Notes: a model not told the origin generated them from the letters alone. 64,000 nt of DNA from Bifidobacterium sp. ESL0690 (GCF_029392315.1 NZ_CP113939.1:620001-684000), one strand, 5' to 3'; positions 26,329-35,798 are shown, counted from the first letter of the stretch. Program-made: numbers and translations.

Positions 26329-27954
26329 GTGAGGACGTTAATCCAGGCCCTGAAGACGAAGGAACTTCGCCATAAGATCCTCTTCGTGCTCGGCATCATT
26401 GTCATCTACCGCATCGGTTCGTTCATACCGACTCCGGGAGTGGACTACAAGGTGGTTCAGCAGTGTGTCGGCACCATGAAGACGGCACAGGAGAACTTCG
26501 TGGGGTTGGTCAACCTCTTCTCCGGCGGCGCCATGCTGCAGCTTTCAATCTTTGCTTTGGGCGTGATGCCATACATTACGGCGTCCATCGTCATCCAGCT
26601 GCTGCGCGTGGTCATTCCGCGTTTCGCGGCATTGCACAAGGAAGGTCAGTCCGGCGAGACCAAGCTGACGCAGTATACGCGTTATCTCACCATCGGCCTT
26701 GCCATTTTGCAGTCCACCACAATTCTGGTCACCGCCCGTTCCGGTGCACTGTTCAACTATCAGTGCGGTCAGGTCGTTCCTGACGGTTCCGTTTGGAACC
26801 TCGTGGTCATGGTGCTGATCATGACCGGCGGCACCGGCCTGATTATGTGGATGGCCGAATTGATTACCGACAAGGGCATCGGCCAAGGTATGTCGGTCTT
26901 GATCTTCATGTCCATCTGCTCCGGCTTCCTTCCGCAGCTTTGGCAGATTGGCTGGGGCACCAACGGCAAGAACGGCAACTGGGAGTACTTCGGCATCGTC
27001 GTCGCTGTTCTCGTCGTCATTCTTATCTTTGTCGACTTCGTCGAGCTTGCTCAGCGCCGCATCCCGGTGCAGTACACGCGTCGTATGATCGGCCGCAAGA
27101 TGTATGGTGGCTCCTCCACCTACCTTCCGCTCAAGATCAATATGTCTGGCGTTATCCCGCCGATCTTCGCCTCCTCGATTCTGGCGATTCCGACATTGAT
27201 CGCACAGTTCGGCAAGTCCGACCAGAAGTGGGTCAAGTGGATTAACACCAACCTGGCCAACACGACCTCGATCTGGTACATCGCACTTTACGCCGTCATG
27301 ATCGTATTCTTCTGCTTCTTCTACACGTCGATCACCTTCGACCCGGATGAGACGGCAGACAATATGAAGCAGTACGGTGGCTTTATTCCCGGCATTCGCG
27401 CCGGCAGCGCCACCAGCCGTTATCTGAGCTATGTGATGAACAGGCTCAACACGGTCGGCGCCATTTACCTGCTCTTCGTTGCGTTGATTCCGACCATGCT
27501 TATCATGATGCTGAAGCTTAACAACAGGCTTCCGTTCGGTGGCACGACCATCCTGATTATCGCAGGCGTCGGCCTCGACACCTTGCGCCAGGCCAAGGCT
27601 CAGACCGAACAGTTCCAGTACACTGGCTTCCTACTTGAAGATACTGATCACGTTGAGGGTGAGGACGTCAAGACGGCCAAGAAGACCAAGAAGTCCGCAA
27701 CCGCCGTTGTCGAAAGCGTGGAAACCGTCAGCGAGGATACTCAATCCGAAGCAACCGAGAATGACTCCGATAAGAGCGAGGAAACCGTGGATACCGCGGT
27801 GGCCGAGAACACTGAGACCGCAGAAGCAAAGAACACCGACTCCACCGATTCAGCCACGCAAAGTGACGAATCGAAGGAAGAGGATTCTGCAGCTGACGAG
27901 AAGGTTTCTGACGACTCTGACGACGACAACGATACCGACGATAAATCCGAGTGA
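26329..27954 (+). CDS. secY: Preprotein translocase subunit SecY with long acidic C-terminal tail
   Basis: 541 residues from GTG 26329, with AAGGA upstream. About residues 1-440 form the usual ten-helix channel: start TLIQALKTKELRHKILFVL, the plug-proximal RIGSFIPTPGVDY, the IGQGMSVLIFMSI cytosolic loop and the PVQYTRRMIGRKMYGG loop that binds SecA and ribosomes. The C-terminal ~100 residues are a low-complexity tail of Glu, Asp, Ser, Thr and Ala; SecY normally ends near residue 440. The tail would lie in the cytosol. The gene follows rplO, as in the spc operon, after a 237-bp gap, and precedes adk. Confidence 0.95.
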   Translation: MRTLIQALKTKELRHKILFVLGIIVIYRIGSFIPTPGVDYKVVQQCVGTMKTAQENFVGLVNLFSGGAMLQLSIFALGVMPYITASIVIQLLRVVIPRFAALHKEGQSGETKLTQYTRYLTIGLAILQSTTILVTARSGALFNYQCGQVVPDGSVWNLVVMVLIMTGGTGLIMWMAELITDKGIGQGMSVLIFMSICSGFLPQLWQIGWGTNGKNGNWEYFGIVVAVLVVILIFVDFVELAQRRIPVQYTRRMIGRKMYGGSSTYLPLKINMSGVIPPIFASSILAIPTLIAQFGKSDQKWVKWINTNLANTTSIWYIALYAVMIVFFCFFYTSITFDPDETADNMKQYGGFIPGIRAGSATSRYLSYVMNRLNTVGAIYLLFVALIPTMLIMMLKLNNRLPFGGTTILIIAGVGLDTLRQAKAQTEQFQYTGFLLEDTDHVEGEDVKTAKKTKKSATAVVESVETVSEDTQSEATENDSDKSEETVDTAVAENTETAEAKNTDSTDSATQSDESKEEDSAADEKVSDDSDDDNDTDDKSE

Positions 27955-27997
27955 CCATATTCGCTCGAATTGTTGATAACAGGTTTAGAAAATAATG

Positions 27998-28037
27998 AAT
28001 GATGCTCATCTGTTCTTAGAAGCGGGTGGGCATCATT
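27998..28037 (+). promoter_or_regulatory. Hairpin between secY and adk
   Basis: AATGATGC (27998-28005) pairs with GCATCATT (28030-28037), without a good T-tract. It may shape secY mRNA ends or adk translation. Confidence 0.4.
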
Positions 28038-28070
28038 TGCTACATACACAACCAAGAAAGTAGAAGCAAC

Positions 28071-28631
28071 ATGCGTCTTTTGATTATGGGCCCGCAAGGA
28101 GTGGGCAAGGGAACCCAGGCCAAGCTGATTGCCGAGCACTACGGCATTCCGCACATCTCCACCGGTGACATCTTCCGTTACAACATGAAGAACAACACCC
28201 CGCTGGGCCAGGAGGCCAAGAGCTACACCGACAAGGGTCAGCTTGTTCCCGATGAACTGACCAACAAGATCGTCAAGGACCGCTTGGCCATGGACGATGC
28301 CAAGAACGGTTGGATTCTTGACGGCTACCCGCGCAACGCGGCCCAGGTCGAGGCACTCGACAAGATGCTTGAAGAACTCGGCACCCCGCTCGACAAGGTT
28401 GTGGCGCTTGATGCCGACCGCGACATCCTGATGAAGCGCATCGCCAAGCGTGCCGCTGAAGAAGGCCGTGCCGACGACAACGCCGAAGCCATCGCCCAGC
28501 GCCTCAAGACTTATGACGAAGAGACAGCTCCGCTGCTTGACACCTATAAGTCCCGTGGCTGCTTGGTGCCAATCGACGGTGAAGGCGATATCGACGATAT
28601 CTCCAAGACCATTTTCGATGCCTTGGACTGA
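28071..28631 (+). CDS. adk: Adenylate kinase
   Basis: 186 residues, the short form lacking the zinc or long LID insertion. The P-loop is GPQGVGKGTQAK near residue 8, followed by PHISTGDIFRYNMKN for AMP binding and GWILDGYPRN for the catalytic Asp-Gly-Tyr/Phe-Pro-Arg motif. It interconverts ATP and AMP with two ADP. The ATG at 28071 is used rather than an upstream in-frame one because the family starts at MRLLIMGPQG. It lies after secY, as in most bacteria; map, often next, is absent. Confidence 0.97.
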   Translation: MRLLIMGPQGVGKGTQAKLIAEHYGIPHISTGDIFRYNMKNNTPLGQEAKSYTDKGQLVPDELTNKIVKDRLAMDDAKNGWILDGYPRNAAQVEALDKMLEELGTPLDKVVALDADRDILMKRIAKRAAEEGRADDNAEAIAQRLKTYDEETAPLLDTYKSRGCLVPIDGEGDIDDISKTIFDALD

Positions 28632-28820
28632 TGCCGTCATCGCGTTATGACCAATCGGATTGCTTCTCATCGTGGGTAAGTGACGAGAAGTGAAAAGCTT
28701 GATTTTTGTCTTTAAAGTGGTAGGCGAGCGAAGTACCGGTTAGCTAACGCAGGAATGACGCTTTACCACAAGAAGGGATTGAATGCAACACGCCGTGTCG
28801 CACTTGGTCCCTCCTTTTGT

Positions 28821-28826
28821 TATAGT
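28821..28826 (+). promoter_or_regulatory. Extended -10 element upstream of infA
   Basis: TATAGT preceded by TG at the extended -10 position lies about 65 bp upstream of infA; the -35 region is poor. A separate promoter fits the 260-bp gap after adk. Confidence 0.4.
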
Positions 28827-28891
28827 AAGAAGTTGGTGTGTTTTCGGATGCGCCATAAATGTAATATCAGCCAAAGAACGGAATGAGGCTC

Positions 28892-29110
28892 ATGGCTAAA
28901 GACGGTGTGATTGAAGTCGAAGGTCAGGTAGTGGAAGCACTGCCGAACGCGATGTTTCGCGTCGAACTTGAAAACAAGCACATCGTGCTGGCCACTATCT
29001 CGGGCAAGATGCGCAAGAATTATATCCGCATCCTCCCGCAGGACCGTGTGGTCCTCGAAATGAGCCCTTACGACCTGAACCGCGGCCGTATTACGTACCG
29101 TTATAAGTAA
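28892..29110 (+). CDS. infA: Translation initiation factor IF-1
   Basis: 72 residues, exact family size. [29 protein letters not shown] and [16 protein letters not shown] make the OB fold. IF-1 blocks the A site during initiation. The ATG at 28892 gives the standard start MAKDG; an in-frame ATG three codons earlier lies in GAGGCTC context. rpmJ, rpsM, rpsK, rpoA and rplQ follow, the usual alpha-operon order. Confidence 0.98.
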   Translation: MAKDGVIEVEGQVVEALPNAMFRVELENKHIVLATISGKMRKNYIRILPQDRVVLEMSPYDLNRGRITYRYK

Positions 29111-29131
29111 AGGTACAAGAAAAGGAAAACC

Positions 29132-29245
29132 ATGAAGGTCAGCCCTAGTGTGAAGAGGATCTGCGAGAATTGCCGCGTGATCCGTCGTCACGGTCGCGTC
29201 ATGGTGATCTGCTCCAACCCGCGCCACAAGCAGCGTCAAGGCTGA
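29132..29245 (+). CDS. rpmJ: 50S ribosomal protein L36, zinc-binding type
   Basis: A 37-residue protein. [20 protein letters not shown] and the closing [11 protein letters not shown] retain the zinc ligands, three Cys and one His. It is the smallest 50S protein in this operon and contacts the L7/L12 stalk base region. AAAGGAAAA precedes the ATG at 29132. Confidence 0.97.
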   Translation: MKVSPSVKRICENCRVIRRHGRVMVICSNPRHKQRQG

Positions 29246-29371
29246 GCGGAAAACCTCCGACCAGAAAACAGGTATTGAGTCGCAGCGTTTAGCTGAACCT
29301 CGGGTACGTAGGCCCGAGCCGGGAAACCGGGTGACTTGGTACAAACCTACGGAAACATAGAAGGAATCGCA
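29246..29371 (+). promoter_or_regulatory. Structured spacer upstream of rpsM
   Basis: This 126-bp spacer contains CTCGGG pairing with CCCGAG around GTACGTAGG near 29300, then CCGGGAAACCGG as a tetraloop-type hairpin. It could be a leader for feedback control of the rpsM-rpsK-rpoA-rplQ genes. There is no T-tract. Confidence 0.45.
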
Positions 29372-29749
29372 ATGGCACGTCTTGCCGGAGTCGACATCCC
29401 CAATGAGAAGCGCATCGAGATTGCCCTCACCTATATCTTTGGTGTCGGCCGTACTCGCGCGAAGGAAACGCTTGCCGCAACCGGTGTGAATCCGGATACC
29501 CGCGTCAAGGATCTGAGCGACGAGCAGCTTATTACGCTGCGTGACTATCTTGAGGCCAACTACAAGATTGAAGGCGATCTGCGTCGTGAAGTCGATGCGG
29601 ATATTCGTCGCAAGATTCAGATCAACTGCTATCAGGGCCAGCGCCATCGCCATGGTCTGCCTGTGCGCGGTCAGCGCACCAAGACCAACGCCCGTACCCG
29701 CAAGGGTCCGAAGCGTACCGTCGCTGGAAAGAAAAAGGCCGTCAAGTAA
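29372..29749 (+). CDS. rpsM: 30S ribosomal protein S13
   Basis: 125 residues. [31 protein letters not shown] and the C-terminal [28 protein letters not shown] arm are diagnostic of uS13, whose tail touches P-site tRNA. AGAAGGAA precedes the ATG at 29372. Confidence 0.98.
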   Translation: MARLAGVDIPNEKRIEIALTYIFGVGRTRAKETLAATGVNPDTRVKDLSDEQLITLRDYLEANYKIEGDLRREVDADIRRKIQINCYQGQRHRHGLPVRGQRTKTNARTRKGPKRTVAGKKKAVK

Positions 29750-29852
29750 GGCCTAAGCAGTTATGAAGAGGGACGGGGCGTCGCTTGTATTTTGCAGCGT
29801 TCCAGGCTCTTCGTGACGTTTGGAATCATTCGTATTTAGGAAACGAGGATCA

Positions 29853-30251
29853 ATGGCAGCTGCAAAGCAAGCCGTGCGCAAGCCGCGTCGCCGTGACCGC
29901 AAGTCGGTACCGGTCGGCCAAGCGCACATCAAGTCCACTTTCAATAACACCATCATCTCCATCACGGATCCCTCGGGCGCAGTCGTGGCCTGGGCTTCCG
30001 GTGGCGATGTCGGTTTCAAGGGCTCACGTAAGTCCACCCCCTACGCCGCAGGCATGGCCGCTGAATCCGCCGCCCGCAAGGCGCAGGAGCACGGCGTCAA
30101 GAAGGTTGACGTTTACGTCAAGGGCCCGGGCAGCGGTCGCGAAACCGCCATCCGCTCCCTACAGTCCGCAGGCCTTGAGGTCGGTTCCATCACCGACGTC
30201 ACCCCGCAGGCCCATAACGGTGTGCGCCCTCCGAAGCGCCGCCGCGTCTGA
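29853..30251 (+). CDS. rpsK: 30S ribosomal protein S11
   Basis: 132 residues. [31 protein letters not shown] and the closing [18 protein letters not shown] identify uS11, which shapes the mRNA exit channel. The start is the ATG at 29853. In many bacteria rpsD follows, but here rpoA comes next. Confidence 0.98.
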   Translation: MAAAKQAVRKPRRRDRKSVPVGQAHIKSTFNNTIISITDPSGAVVAWASGGDVGFKGSRKSTPYAAGMAAESAARKAQEHGVKKVDVYVKGPGSGRETAIRSLQSAGLEVGSITDVTPQAHNGVRPPKRRRV

Positions 30252-30330
30252 AGCACTTCATTTAACCATCCGTCCAACCCGCTTATGACCAGTGAGTGCA
30301 CCACCGATCAGAAGCTGAAAGGATAACACA

Positions 30331-31326
30331 GTGCTTATTGCACAGCGTCCGCAACTTACTGAGGAATCACTGAATCCGCAGCGTTCTCGTTTTACCATCG
30401 AGCCGCTCGAACCTGGATTCGGCTATACGCTCGGTAATTCGTTGCGTCGTACTCTGTTGAGCTCCATTCCCGGAGCTGCAGTCACTTCGGTGCGTATCTC
30501 CGGTGCCCTGCACGAGTTCACCACTCTGCCAGGCGTCGAGGAGGATGTCACCGAGATTCTGCTCAATATCAAGGGAATCGTGCTCACCAGCGAATATGAC
30601 GAACCGGTTGTCATGTATCTGCGTAAAAGCGGCAAGGGCGAGGCCACCGCGGGGGACATCACCCCTCCGGCCGGCGTCACCATCGCCAACCCGGATATGC
30701 ATATCGCCACTCTCGCGGAAGACGGCGAGCTCGAGATCGAGTTCACTGTCGAGCGTGGCCGTGGTTATGTCCCCGCGCAGATGAACAAACAGGACAGCGA
30801 CGAGATTGGCCGCATCCCGGTCGACTCCATCTATTCGCCTGTTCTCAAGGTGAGCTACAAGGTCGAGGCGACCCGTGTCGAACAGCGCACGGACTTCGAC
30901 AAGCTCATTCTCGATGTGGAGACCAAGCCGGCGATTTCGCCGCGCGATGCCGTCGCATCCGCCGGTTCCACTTTGGTTGAGCTTTTCGGCCTGTGCCGTG
31001 AACTCAACACGCAAGCGGAAGGCGTCGAGGTCGGCCCGGCTCCGGTTGAGGAAGAAGTCAACCCGGAGATGTCGATTCCGATCGAGGAACTCAATCTCAC
31101 CCAGCGCAGCTACAACTGCCTGAAGCGCGAAGGTATCCACACCGTCGGTGAATTGGTGTCCCACACCGAGCAGGATTTGCTCGACATCCGTAATTTCGGT
31201 ATGAAGTCGATTGATGAGGTCAAAGAGAAGCTCGAAAGCATGGGTCTCTCGTTGAAGGCCTCGCCGCTGGGCTTCGATACCAACAACCTTGAAGGTGGCA
31301 CCTTCTTCTCGCCTGAAGACGAGTAA
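30331..31326 (+). CDS. rpoA: RNA polymerase alpha subunit
   Basis: 331 residues. The N-terminal assembly domain has [34 protein letters not shown]. After a short linker, the C-terminal domain (about residues 245-320) has the DNA-contacting helices [22 protein letters not shown] and [15 protein letters not shown]. It dimerises to start polymerase assembly and binds UP elements and activators. The start is GTG 30331 with AAAGGA upstream. Confidence 0.98.
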   Translation: MLIAQRPQLTEESLNPQRSRFTIEPLEPGFGYTLGNSLRRTLLSSIPGAAVTSVRISGALHEFTTLPGVEEDVTEILLNIKGIVLTSEYDEPVVMYLRKSGKGEATAGDITPPAGVTIANPDMHIATLAEDGELEIEFTVERGRGYVPAQMNKQDSDEIGRIPVDSIYSPVLKVSYKVEATRVEQRTDFDKLILDVETKPAISPRDAVASAGSTLVELFGLCRELNTQAEGVEVGPAPVEEEVNPEMSIPIEELNLTQRSYNCLKREGIHTVGELVSHTEQDLLDIRNFGMKSIDEVKEKLESMGLSLKASPLGFDTNNLEGGTFFSPEDE

Positions 31327-31418
31327 ACGCCAACTTCATTTTAAGCTTCGGTAACCGTTCGGATGTTCGGGCGTATGCCCACCTGGACGGGGTAATTCCG
31401 GGGCGTTAAGGAGTAATA

Positions 31419-32093
31419 ATGCCTACACCTAGAAAAGGGCCGCACCTGGCTTCAAGCCCGGCTCATGAGCGTCTGATGCTCGCGAACATGGCGACCAGCC
31501 TGTTCGAGCACGGTCGCATCGTCACCACGCTGCCGAAGGCCAAGCGTCTTCGCCCGGTGGCCGAGCGCCTGATCACCTTCGCTAAGAAGGGCGACCTCGC
31601 TCATCGCCGTCGCGTGATGCGCGTCATCCGCAACAAGTCCATCGTGCACAAGCTCTTCACCGAGATCGCCGAGCAGATGCAGCAGCGTGAGGGTGGCTAC
31701 ACCCGCATCGTTAAGATTGCCCCGTCCAAGGGTAACAACGCGCCGCGCGCCATCATCGAACTCGTCACCGAACCGGTGAGCGCCAAGGAATCCGTCGTGA
31801 AGGAAGCTGAAGCTTCCGCCGCTGTTGCCGCCGACAAGGCTCAAGTCGAAGAGGCCGAAGCCAAGGTCCAGAAGGACACTGCCGAGACCGCCAAGACCAA
31901 GACGGATAAGGCGGTTGACGAAGCCGAAGCCAAGGAGACTGAGGTCAACGCCGACGTCGCTGCGGACAAGGCCGAGGTCAAGAAGACCGAAGCCAAGGAC
32001 GCCGACAAGGCTGCGAAGGCCAAGAAGCCCGCTGCCAAGAAGGCTCCTGCGAAGAAGTCGACAGCTAAGAAGGCTGACAAGGAAGAGAAGTGA
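31419..32093 (+). CDS. rplQ: 50S ribosomal protein L17 with long Lys/Ala/Glu tail
   Basis: 224 residues. The first ~118 are canonical bL17: [47 protein letters not shown] and a GGYTRIVKI strand. The other ~105 residues are low complexity: first mixed Glu/Ala/Lys, then strongly basic with [12 protein letters not shown], resembling histone-H1-like tails. Function of the tail is unknown; it would lie on the ribosome surface near the exit. TAAGGAG precedes the ATG. A terminator follows. Confidence 0.96.
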   Translation: MPTPRKGPHLASSPAHERLMLANMATSLFEHGRIVTTLPKAKRLRPVAERLITFAKKGDLAHRRRVMRVIRNKSIVHKLFTEIAEQMQQREGGYTRIVKIAPSKGNNAPRAIIELVTEPVSAKESVVKEAEASAAVAADKAQVEEAEAKVQKDTAETAKTKTDKAVDEAEAKETEVNADVAADKAEVKKTEAKDADKAAKAKKPAAKKAPAKKSTAKKADKEEK

Positions 32094-32124
32094 GTCGCTA
32101 GATTCACGTAATCCTTTTTAAGAG

Positions 32125-32153
32125 GGTCGGAGATGCAAGTCTCCGGCCTTCTT
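32125..32153 (+). terminator. Terminator at the end of the alpha-type operon
   Basis: GGTCGGAGA (32125-32133) pairs with TCTCCGGCC (32140-32148) with one wobble, then TTCTTT. Confidence 0.8.
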
Positions 32154-32203
32154 TGCGTATGCGGACATGAGTTCGTGGCGGTACGCCACGTATACTGGCA
32201 ACG

Positions 32204-33328
32204 ATGAGATTACGAATTGACTTGGCATACGACGGCGGCGGCTTCCACGGCTGGGCGAAACAGCCTGATTTGCGTACTGTGCAGGGAGTCGTGGAGGAGG
32301 CTCTGCATACCGTTTTGCGTGTGCCTGCCGACGATGCCGACGAACCCTTGCGTCTGGTGGTTGCCGGGCGCACCGACACCGGCGTGCATGCCGCTCATCA
32401 GGTCTGTCACCTGGACGTGGGGGAGCAGACGCTTCAGCGTTGCGTTGGGTACATGGAAGTGTCGCCTGTCGAAGCGTTGCGTCGTCGTCTGAGTCATGAT
32501 TTGCCGGATGATATTGGGCTTCATGGTGTATGCGTGGCCCCAGATGGTTTTGACGCGCGTTTTTCGGCTTTGGAGCGTACGTATGTCTACCGGATTGCTG
32601 ATGGGGCAAGGCCGGCCGATCCGAGGTTGCGTGGTTTTGTCTGGAAGCTTGAGGATGCACTCGACATTTCGGCGATGAACGAAGCTGCGGCGATGACCAT
32701 CGGACTGCATGATTTCGGTTCCTTCGCCACTCCAAATCCCGGTGGTACTACTATTCGCGAGGTCAAGCAGGCCGTGTGGCAACGTGTACCCGTGATGGGC
32801 ATGTACGGGAATGCTGTCGGTGCCGTTCGTGATTCATCCGACTCTGCTGTAGCAGTAAGCAAGGAAACGAACAATGGATGCAAAAAGCTAGGTTCCAATG
32901 TTGGCAACATCGCTGGCGGCAATGAGAATCCTGCCGATGGAGGTGTTGGCCAAAGCCACATTCCCGCAGTATCGTTGGACAGTACACAGTCTGTAAGTTC
33001 CGCAAATAGTGGCACTTTTAAGCGCAAGTCTGCAGAAACTGAAGCCTATAAGGTCCCGTTGCTGGAATCCGGGCTGGTGTGCTTCACCATCGTGGCGGAC
33101 GCCTTCGCTCACAACATGGTACGTTCGCTGGTCAATGCTTGCGTGCAGGTCGGCCGGCATCGCAAGTCGCTGGACTGGTTTGCCCAGAAAATGGCGGAAC
33201 CGGTGCGTGAAGGTTCTACAGGCCCCATCGCCGCATGTGGACTGACGCTGGAGCATGTTGCCTACCCGCCGAACGCCGAGCTCGCCAGCAGAGCTGTGTT
33301 GATTCGCGCCCGCCGTACGTTGGATTAA
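32204..33328 (+). CDS. truA: tRNA pseudouridine synthase A with a low-complexity insert
   Basis: 374 residues. The start MRLRIDLAYDGGGFHGWAKQP and AGRTDTGVHAAHQVCHLD, with catalytic Asp58, are TruA motifs; the end has ADAFAHNMVRSLVNACVQVG and GPIAACGLTLEHVAYP. Between about residues 200 and 275 lies an insert of Ser, Asn, Gly, Ala and Val with no helix or strand pattern, absent from ordinary TruA. TruA modifies U38-40 in anticodon arms. The start ATG at 32204 is chosen from homology. It follows rplQ, as in most bacteria. Confidence 0.93.
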   Translation: MRLRIDLAYDGGGFHGWAKQPDLRTVQGVVEEALHTVLRVPADDADEPLRLVVAGRTDTGVHAAHQVCHLDVGEQTLQRCVGYMEVSPVEALRRRLSHDLPDDIGLHGVCVAPDGFDARFSALERTYVYRIADGARPADPRLRGFVWKLEDALDISAMNEAAAMTIGLHDFGSFATPNPGGTTIREVKQAVWQRVPVMGMYGNAVGAVRDSSDSAVAVSKETNNGCKKLGSNVGNIAGGNENPADGGVGQSHIPAVSLDSTQSVSSANSGTFKRKSAETEAYKVPLLESGLVCFTIVADAFAHNMVRSLVNACVQVGRHRKSLDWFAQKMAEPVREGSTGPIAACGLTLEHVAYPPNAELASRAVLIRARRTLD

Positions 33329-33343
33329 TTGCGCCACGCCCGG

Positions 33344-33372
33344 TTGCGGTGGTTGGCACGTTGTCTTATACT
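33344..33372 (+). promoter_or_regulatory. Promoter of tRNA-Ser(CGA)
   Basis: TTGCGG (33344-33349), 17-bp spacer and TATACT (33367-33372), ending 27 bp before the tRNA. Confidence 0.75.
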
Positions 33373-33399
33373 AGAAAAGTTGCGTTTTGCGCAGCGAAT

Positions 33400-33484
33400 G
33401 GATAAGTGTCCGAGCGGTCTAAGGAGCACGCCTCGAAAGCGTGTGAGGAGAAATCCTCCGCGAGTTCGAATCTCGCCTTATCCG
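33400..33484 (+). tRNA. tRNA-Ser(CGA)
   Basis: An 85-nt class II tRNA. Acceptor GGATAAG pairs with CTTATCC, discriminator G. The anticodon loop CTCGAAA puts CGA at 33434-33436. A long variable arm and GTTCGAATC T-loop are present. No encoded CCA. It reads UCG. Confidence 0.95.
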
Positions 33485-33490
33485 CGTTAA

Positions 33491-33526
33491 GCCTCTGGAA
33501 CTTCGGTTCCGGAGGCATTTTCTTTT
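33491..33526 (+). terminator. Terminator after tRNA-Ser(CGA)
   Basis: GCCTCTGGAAC and GTTCCGGAGGC form a long stem capped by a TTCG tetraloop, followed by ATTTTCTTTT. Confidence 0.93.
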
Positions 33527-33551
33527 CCGCGTCGAGTCCCGAGCAAGGCAC

Positions 33552-34463
33552 CTACTCGTACAACGCGGCGTCGAAGGCGGGATAGCCCAGCGACAAGGCG
33601 AGATAGATGCGCGAGGAAATAAGATCGGCGAGCATGGCCAAGGATTTGCTGCTGCTTTCGTTTCTTGAACGTTTCGAGGTGCTGTCGGCGCTGGCAGAAG
33701 AATTATCAGTGTTCGATACTGGCAACGCCTGCGTAAGAGCGGTGAACGATTCGCGGGCACAATCCATTTCTATGACGGCAACGGTGGAAGCCTGCAAACC
33801 GGTGCTCGGGTCGGTGATCGTGTCGGGGTGGGCAATCAGATTGGCCACGTCGTAGACTTTTTCACGCGGGTCGTTGGGTGCAGACGCATCGCCGGTTTCT
33901 CGCGTTTCCAACGAGATAAGTCGCGAGGCGATGGCCTTATGGTCGTCACTTAATTGCAGTGTGGCATGGTCCACATCTTTCGCTGCGAGCGCTTCGATGG
34001 CAAAGCCCGCCCGGTCTTCCGCTTTAGCCAGCGATCCAAGAGTGTCGTTATTCACATTCAAGGCCACAATATCGTTGAGATTGGCCAGCGCTGCGTCGGC
34101 ATGGGTCGGATTGGCTCCGACGAGTGGAGAAAGGTTCTGCTGCAGCCATTGCATCTGTGCGCTTTTCATGGTGTATACGCTGAATTGTGAGGGGCACAGC
34201 GTTGCTGCATCGTGCCATGTTTGAGCGGCGTTGCCGGCGGAGAGATAACGGTCGATGAACGGATTGCCCGCGCTGGTGTGGGAACTGGCCGAAACCGCAT
34301 TCGTGTAAGCGGATTTGCAGGGCCCTGCAGACTCCACGGGAGACTCGATTCTAGGCATGCCGCAGGCCGCTAGAGGTATTACAAAAGCCGCTATGGCAAC
34401 CCCCGGAAAGACACGCCGTTCTAGGAAATTGCGCAAAGAGGAAAAAACACGACGTGTCTGCAT
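33552..34463 (-). CDS. Predicted lipoprotein, function unknown
   Basis: 303 residues. The N-terminus has basic residues, a hydrophobic stretch (VFPGVAIAAFVIPLAAC) and a lipobox, LAAC, with the lipidated Cys at about residue 34, so it is probably an outer-face membrane-anchored protein. The rest is mostly helical, with a Ser/Asn-rich stretch near residue 250. No enzymatic motif is recognised. It lies between tRNA-Ser and nusA, where many bacteria have rimP; it shows no resemblance to RimP. It is read divergently from nusA. Confidence 0.65.
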   Translation of the reverse strand: MQTRRVFSSLRNFLERRVFPGVAIAAFVIPLAACGMPRIESPVESAGPCKSAYTNAVSASSHTSAGNPFIDRYLSAGNAAQTWHDAATLCPSQFSVYTMKSAQMQWLQQNLSPLVGANPTHADAALANLNDIVALNVNNDTLGSLAKAEDRAGFAIEALAAKDVDHATLQLSDDHKAIASRLISLETRETGDASAPNDPREKVYDVANLIAHPDTITDPSTGLQASTVAVIEMDCARESFTALTQALPVSNTDNSSASADSTSKRSRNESSSKSLAMLADLISSRIYLALSLGYPAFDAALYE

Positions 34464-34547
34464 AAAACACTAGAATACTGAATGATTATGACTTAATGGG
34501 GCTTTGAAGAGCTCGGCAGATAATTTCATATAGGAGGTCTTGCGACC

Positions 34548-35615
34548 ATGGAACTGGACCTGACAGGTATTCATCAGCTCGCGGCAGGGCAGGGAATCGA
34601 TTCTGAAACACTTGACAATGCACTTTCCGAAGCGTTGTTATTGGCTTACAGCAAAACACCGAACGCGGCGAAGCATGCGCGCGTCGAACTTGACGACCGT
34701 GCCGGCACCTTCACCATCTGGGCGAGGGACGAGAAGCCCGTGGAACCCACTGAGGAGGACCCGCATCCGCGTCCCGAACTCGGCGAGGAATATGACGACA
34801 CCCCGCACGATTTCGGCCGTCTGGCCGCTTCGACGGCCCGTCAGGTGATTCGTCAGCTTTTCCGCGACGCGGAGGACGAGCGTGTGCTTGGCGCTTTTGC
34901 TGGGCAGAAGGGCAAGCTCATTACCGGCGTCATCCAGCAGGATACGAAGGATCCGGCCAATGTGCATGTCGCGGTGGGCGACGTTGAGGCCATCCTTCCC
35001 AAGCGCGAGCAGGTGCCCGGCGAGCATTATCGCCATGGCGACCGTCTGCGCGTCTATGTCGTCACCGTCGGTCGTGGCTTGAAGGGCCCGGAAATCGTTG
35101 TGTCGCGTTCCCATCCTGAACTCGTTCGCAAGCTTTTCGAGCGTGAGGTTCCGGAGCTGGTTTCCGGCGCGGTGTCGATTATGGCCATCGCCCGCGAGGC
35201 CGGTGCCCGCACCAAGATCGCCGTTCGTGCCAACACCGAAGGCGTTAACCCGAAGGGTGCTTTGATTGGCCCCGGCGGCGCTCGCGTTCGCGCGGTGATG
35301 GAAAATCTCGGACCGGAAAAGATCGACATCGTCGATTGGTCGAAGGACCCGGCCAAGTTTGTCGGTTCGGCGCTTTCGCCGGCCGTCGCCACCGGCGTTG
35401 ATATCGTCAGCGAGAAGAACAAGACGGCCATCGCCTATATCCACGATGACCAGCTTTCGCTCGCTATTGGTAAAGAAGGCCAGAACGCGCGTCTTGCCGC
35501 CAAACTCACCGGTTGGAAGATCGGCATCGAGTCCAGCGAGGCCCACGCCGCCGCACAGGCGCAAGCCGCCGCCAAGGCCGCGGAATCCGGCGAAACGGCA
35601 GGAAACGAACAATAG
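34548..35615 (+). CDS. nusA: Transcription termination/antitermination factor NusA
   Basis: 355 residues. The N-terminal RNA-polymerase-binding domain is followed by an S1 domain (GKLITGVIQQDTKDPANVHVAVGDVEAILPKREQVPGE), then two KH domains with LVSGAVSIMAIAREAGARTKIAV and LIGPGGARVRAVMENLGPEKIDIV, and a second LSLAIGKEGQNARLAAKLTGWKIGI. The acidic AR domains of E. coli are missing, as is normal outside proteobacteria. AGGAGGT lies before the ATG. rimP is not upstream. infB follows after 183 bp. Confidence 0.96.
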   Translation: MELDLTGIHQLAAGQGIDSETLDNALSEALLLAYSKTPNAAKHARVELDDRAGTFTIWARDEKPVEPTEEDPHPRPELGEEYDDTPHDFGRLAASTARQVIRQLFRDAEDERVLGAFAGQKGKLITGVIQQDTKDPANVHVAVGDVEAILPKREQVPGEHYRHGDRLRVYVVTVGRGLKGPEIVVSRSHPELVRKLFEREVPELVSGAVSIMAIAREAGARTKIAVRANTEGVNPKGALIGPGGARVRAVMENLGPEKIDIVDWSKDPAKFVGSALSPAVATGVDIVSEKNKTAIAYIHDDQLSLAIGKEGQNARLAAKLTGWKIGIESSEAHAAAQAQAAAKAAESGETAGNEQ

Positions 35616-35798
35616 TCTGCAATCCAGCATCACGAGTATGCTGGATTAAGGTAATCCGAGTGCAGGCACGCAGTGTGTCTGCACGTCGGTCGGAGACGAG
35701 GTAACACAATCATGGTCGCACGATGAGTCTGGGTAAGCTCGCCGTAACAATACATTGACTGCGCCTTACGCGCGGTCACAATAGTAGGAGAAAACTGA

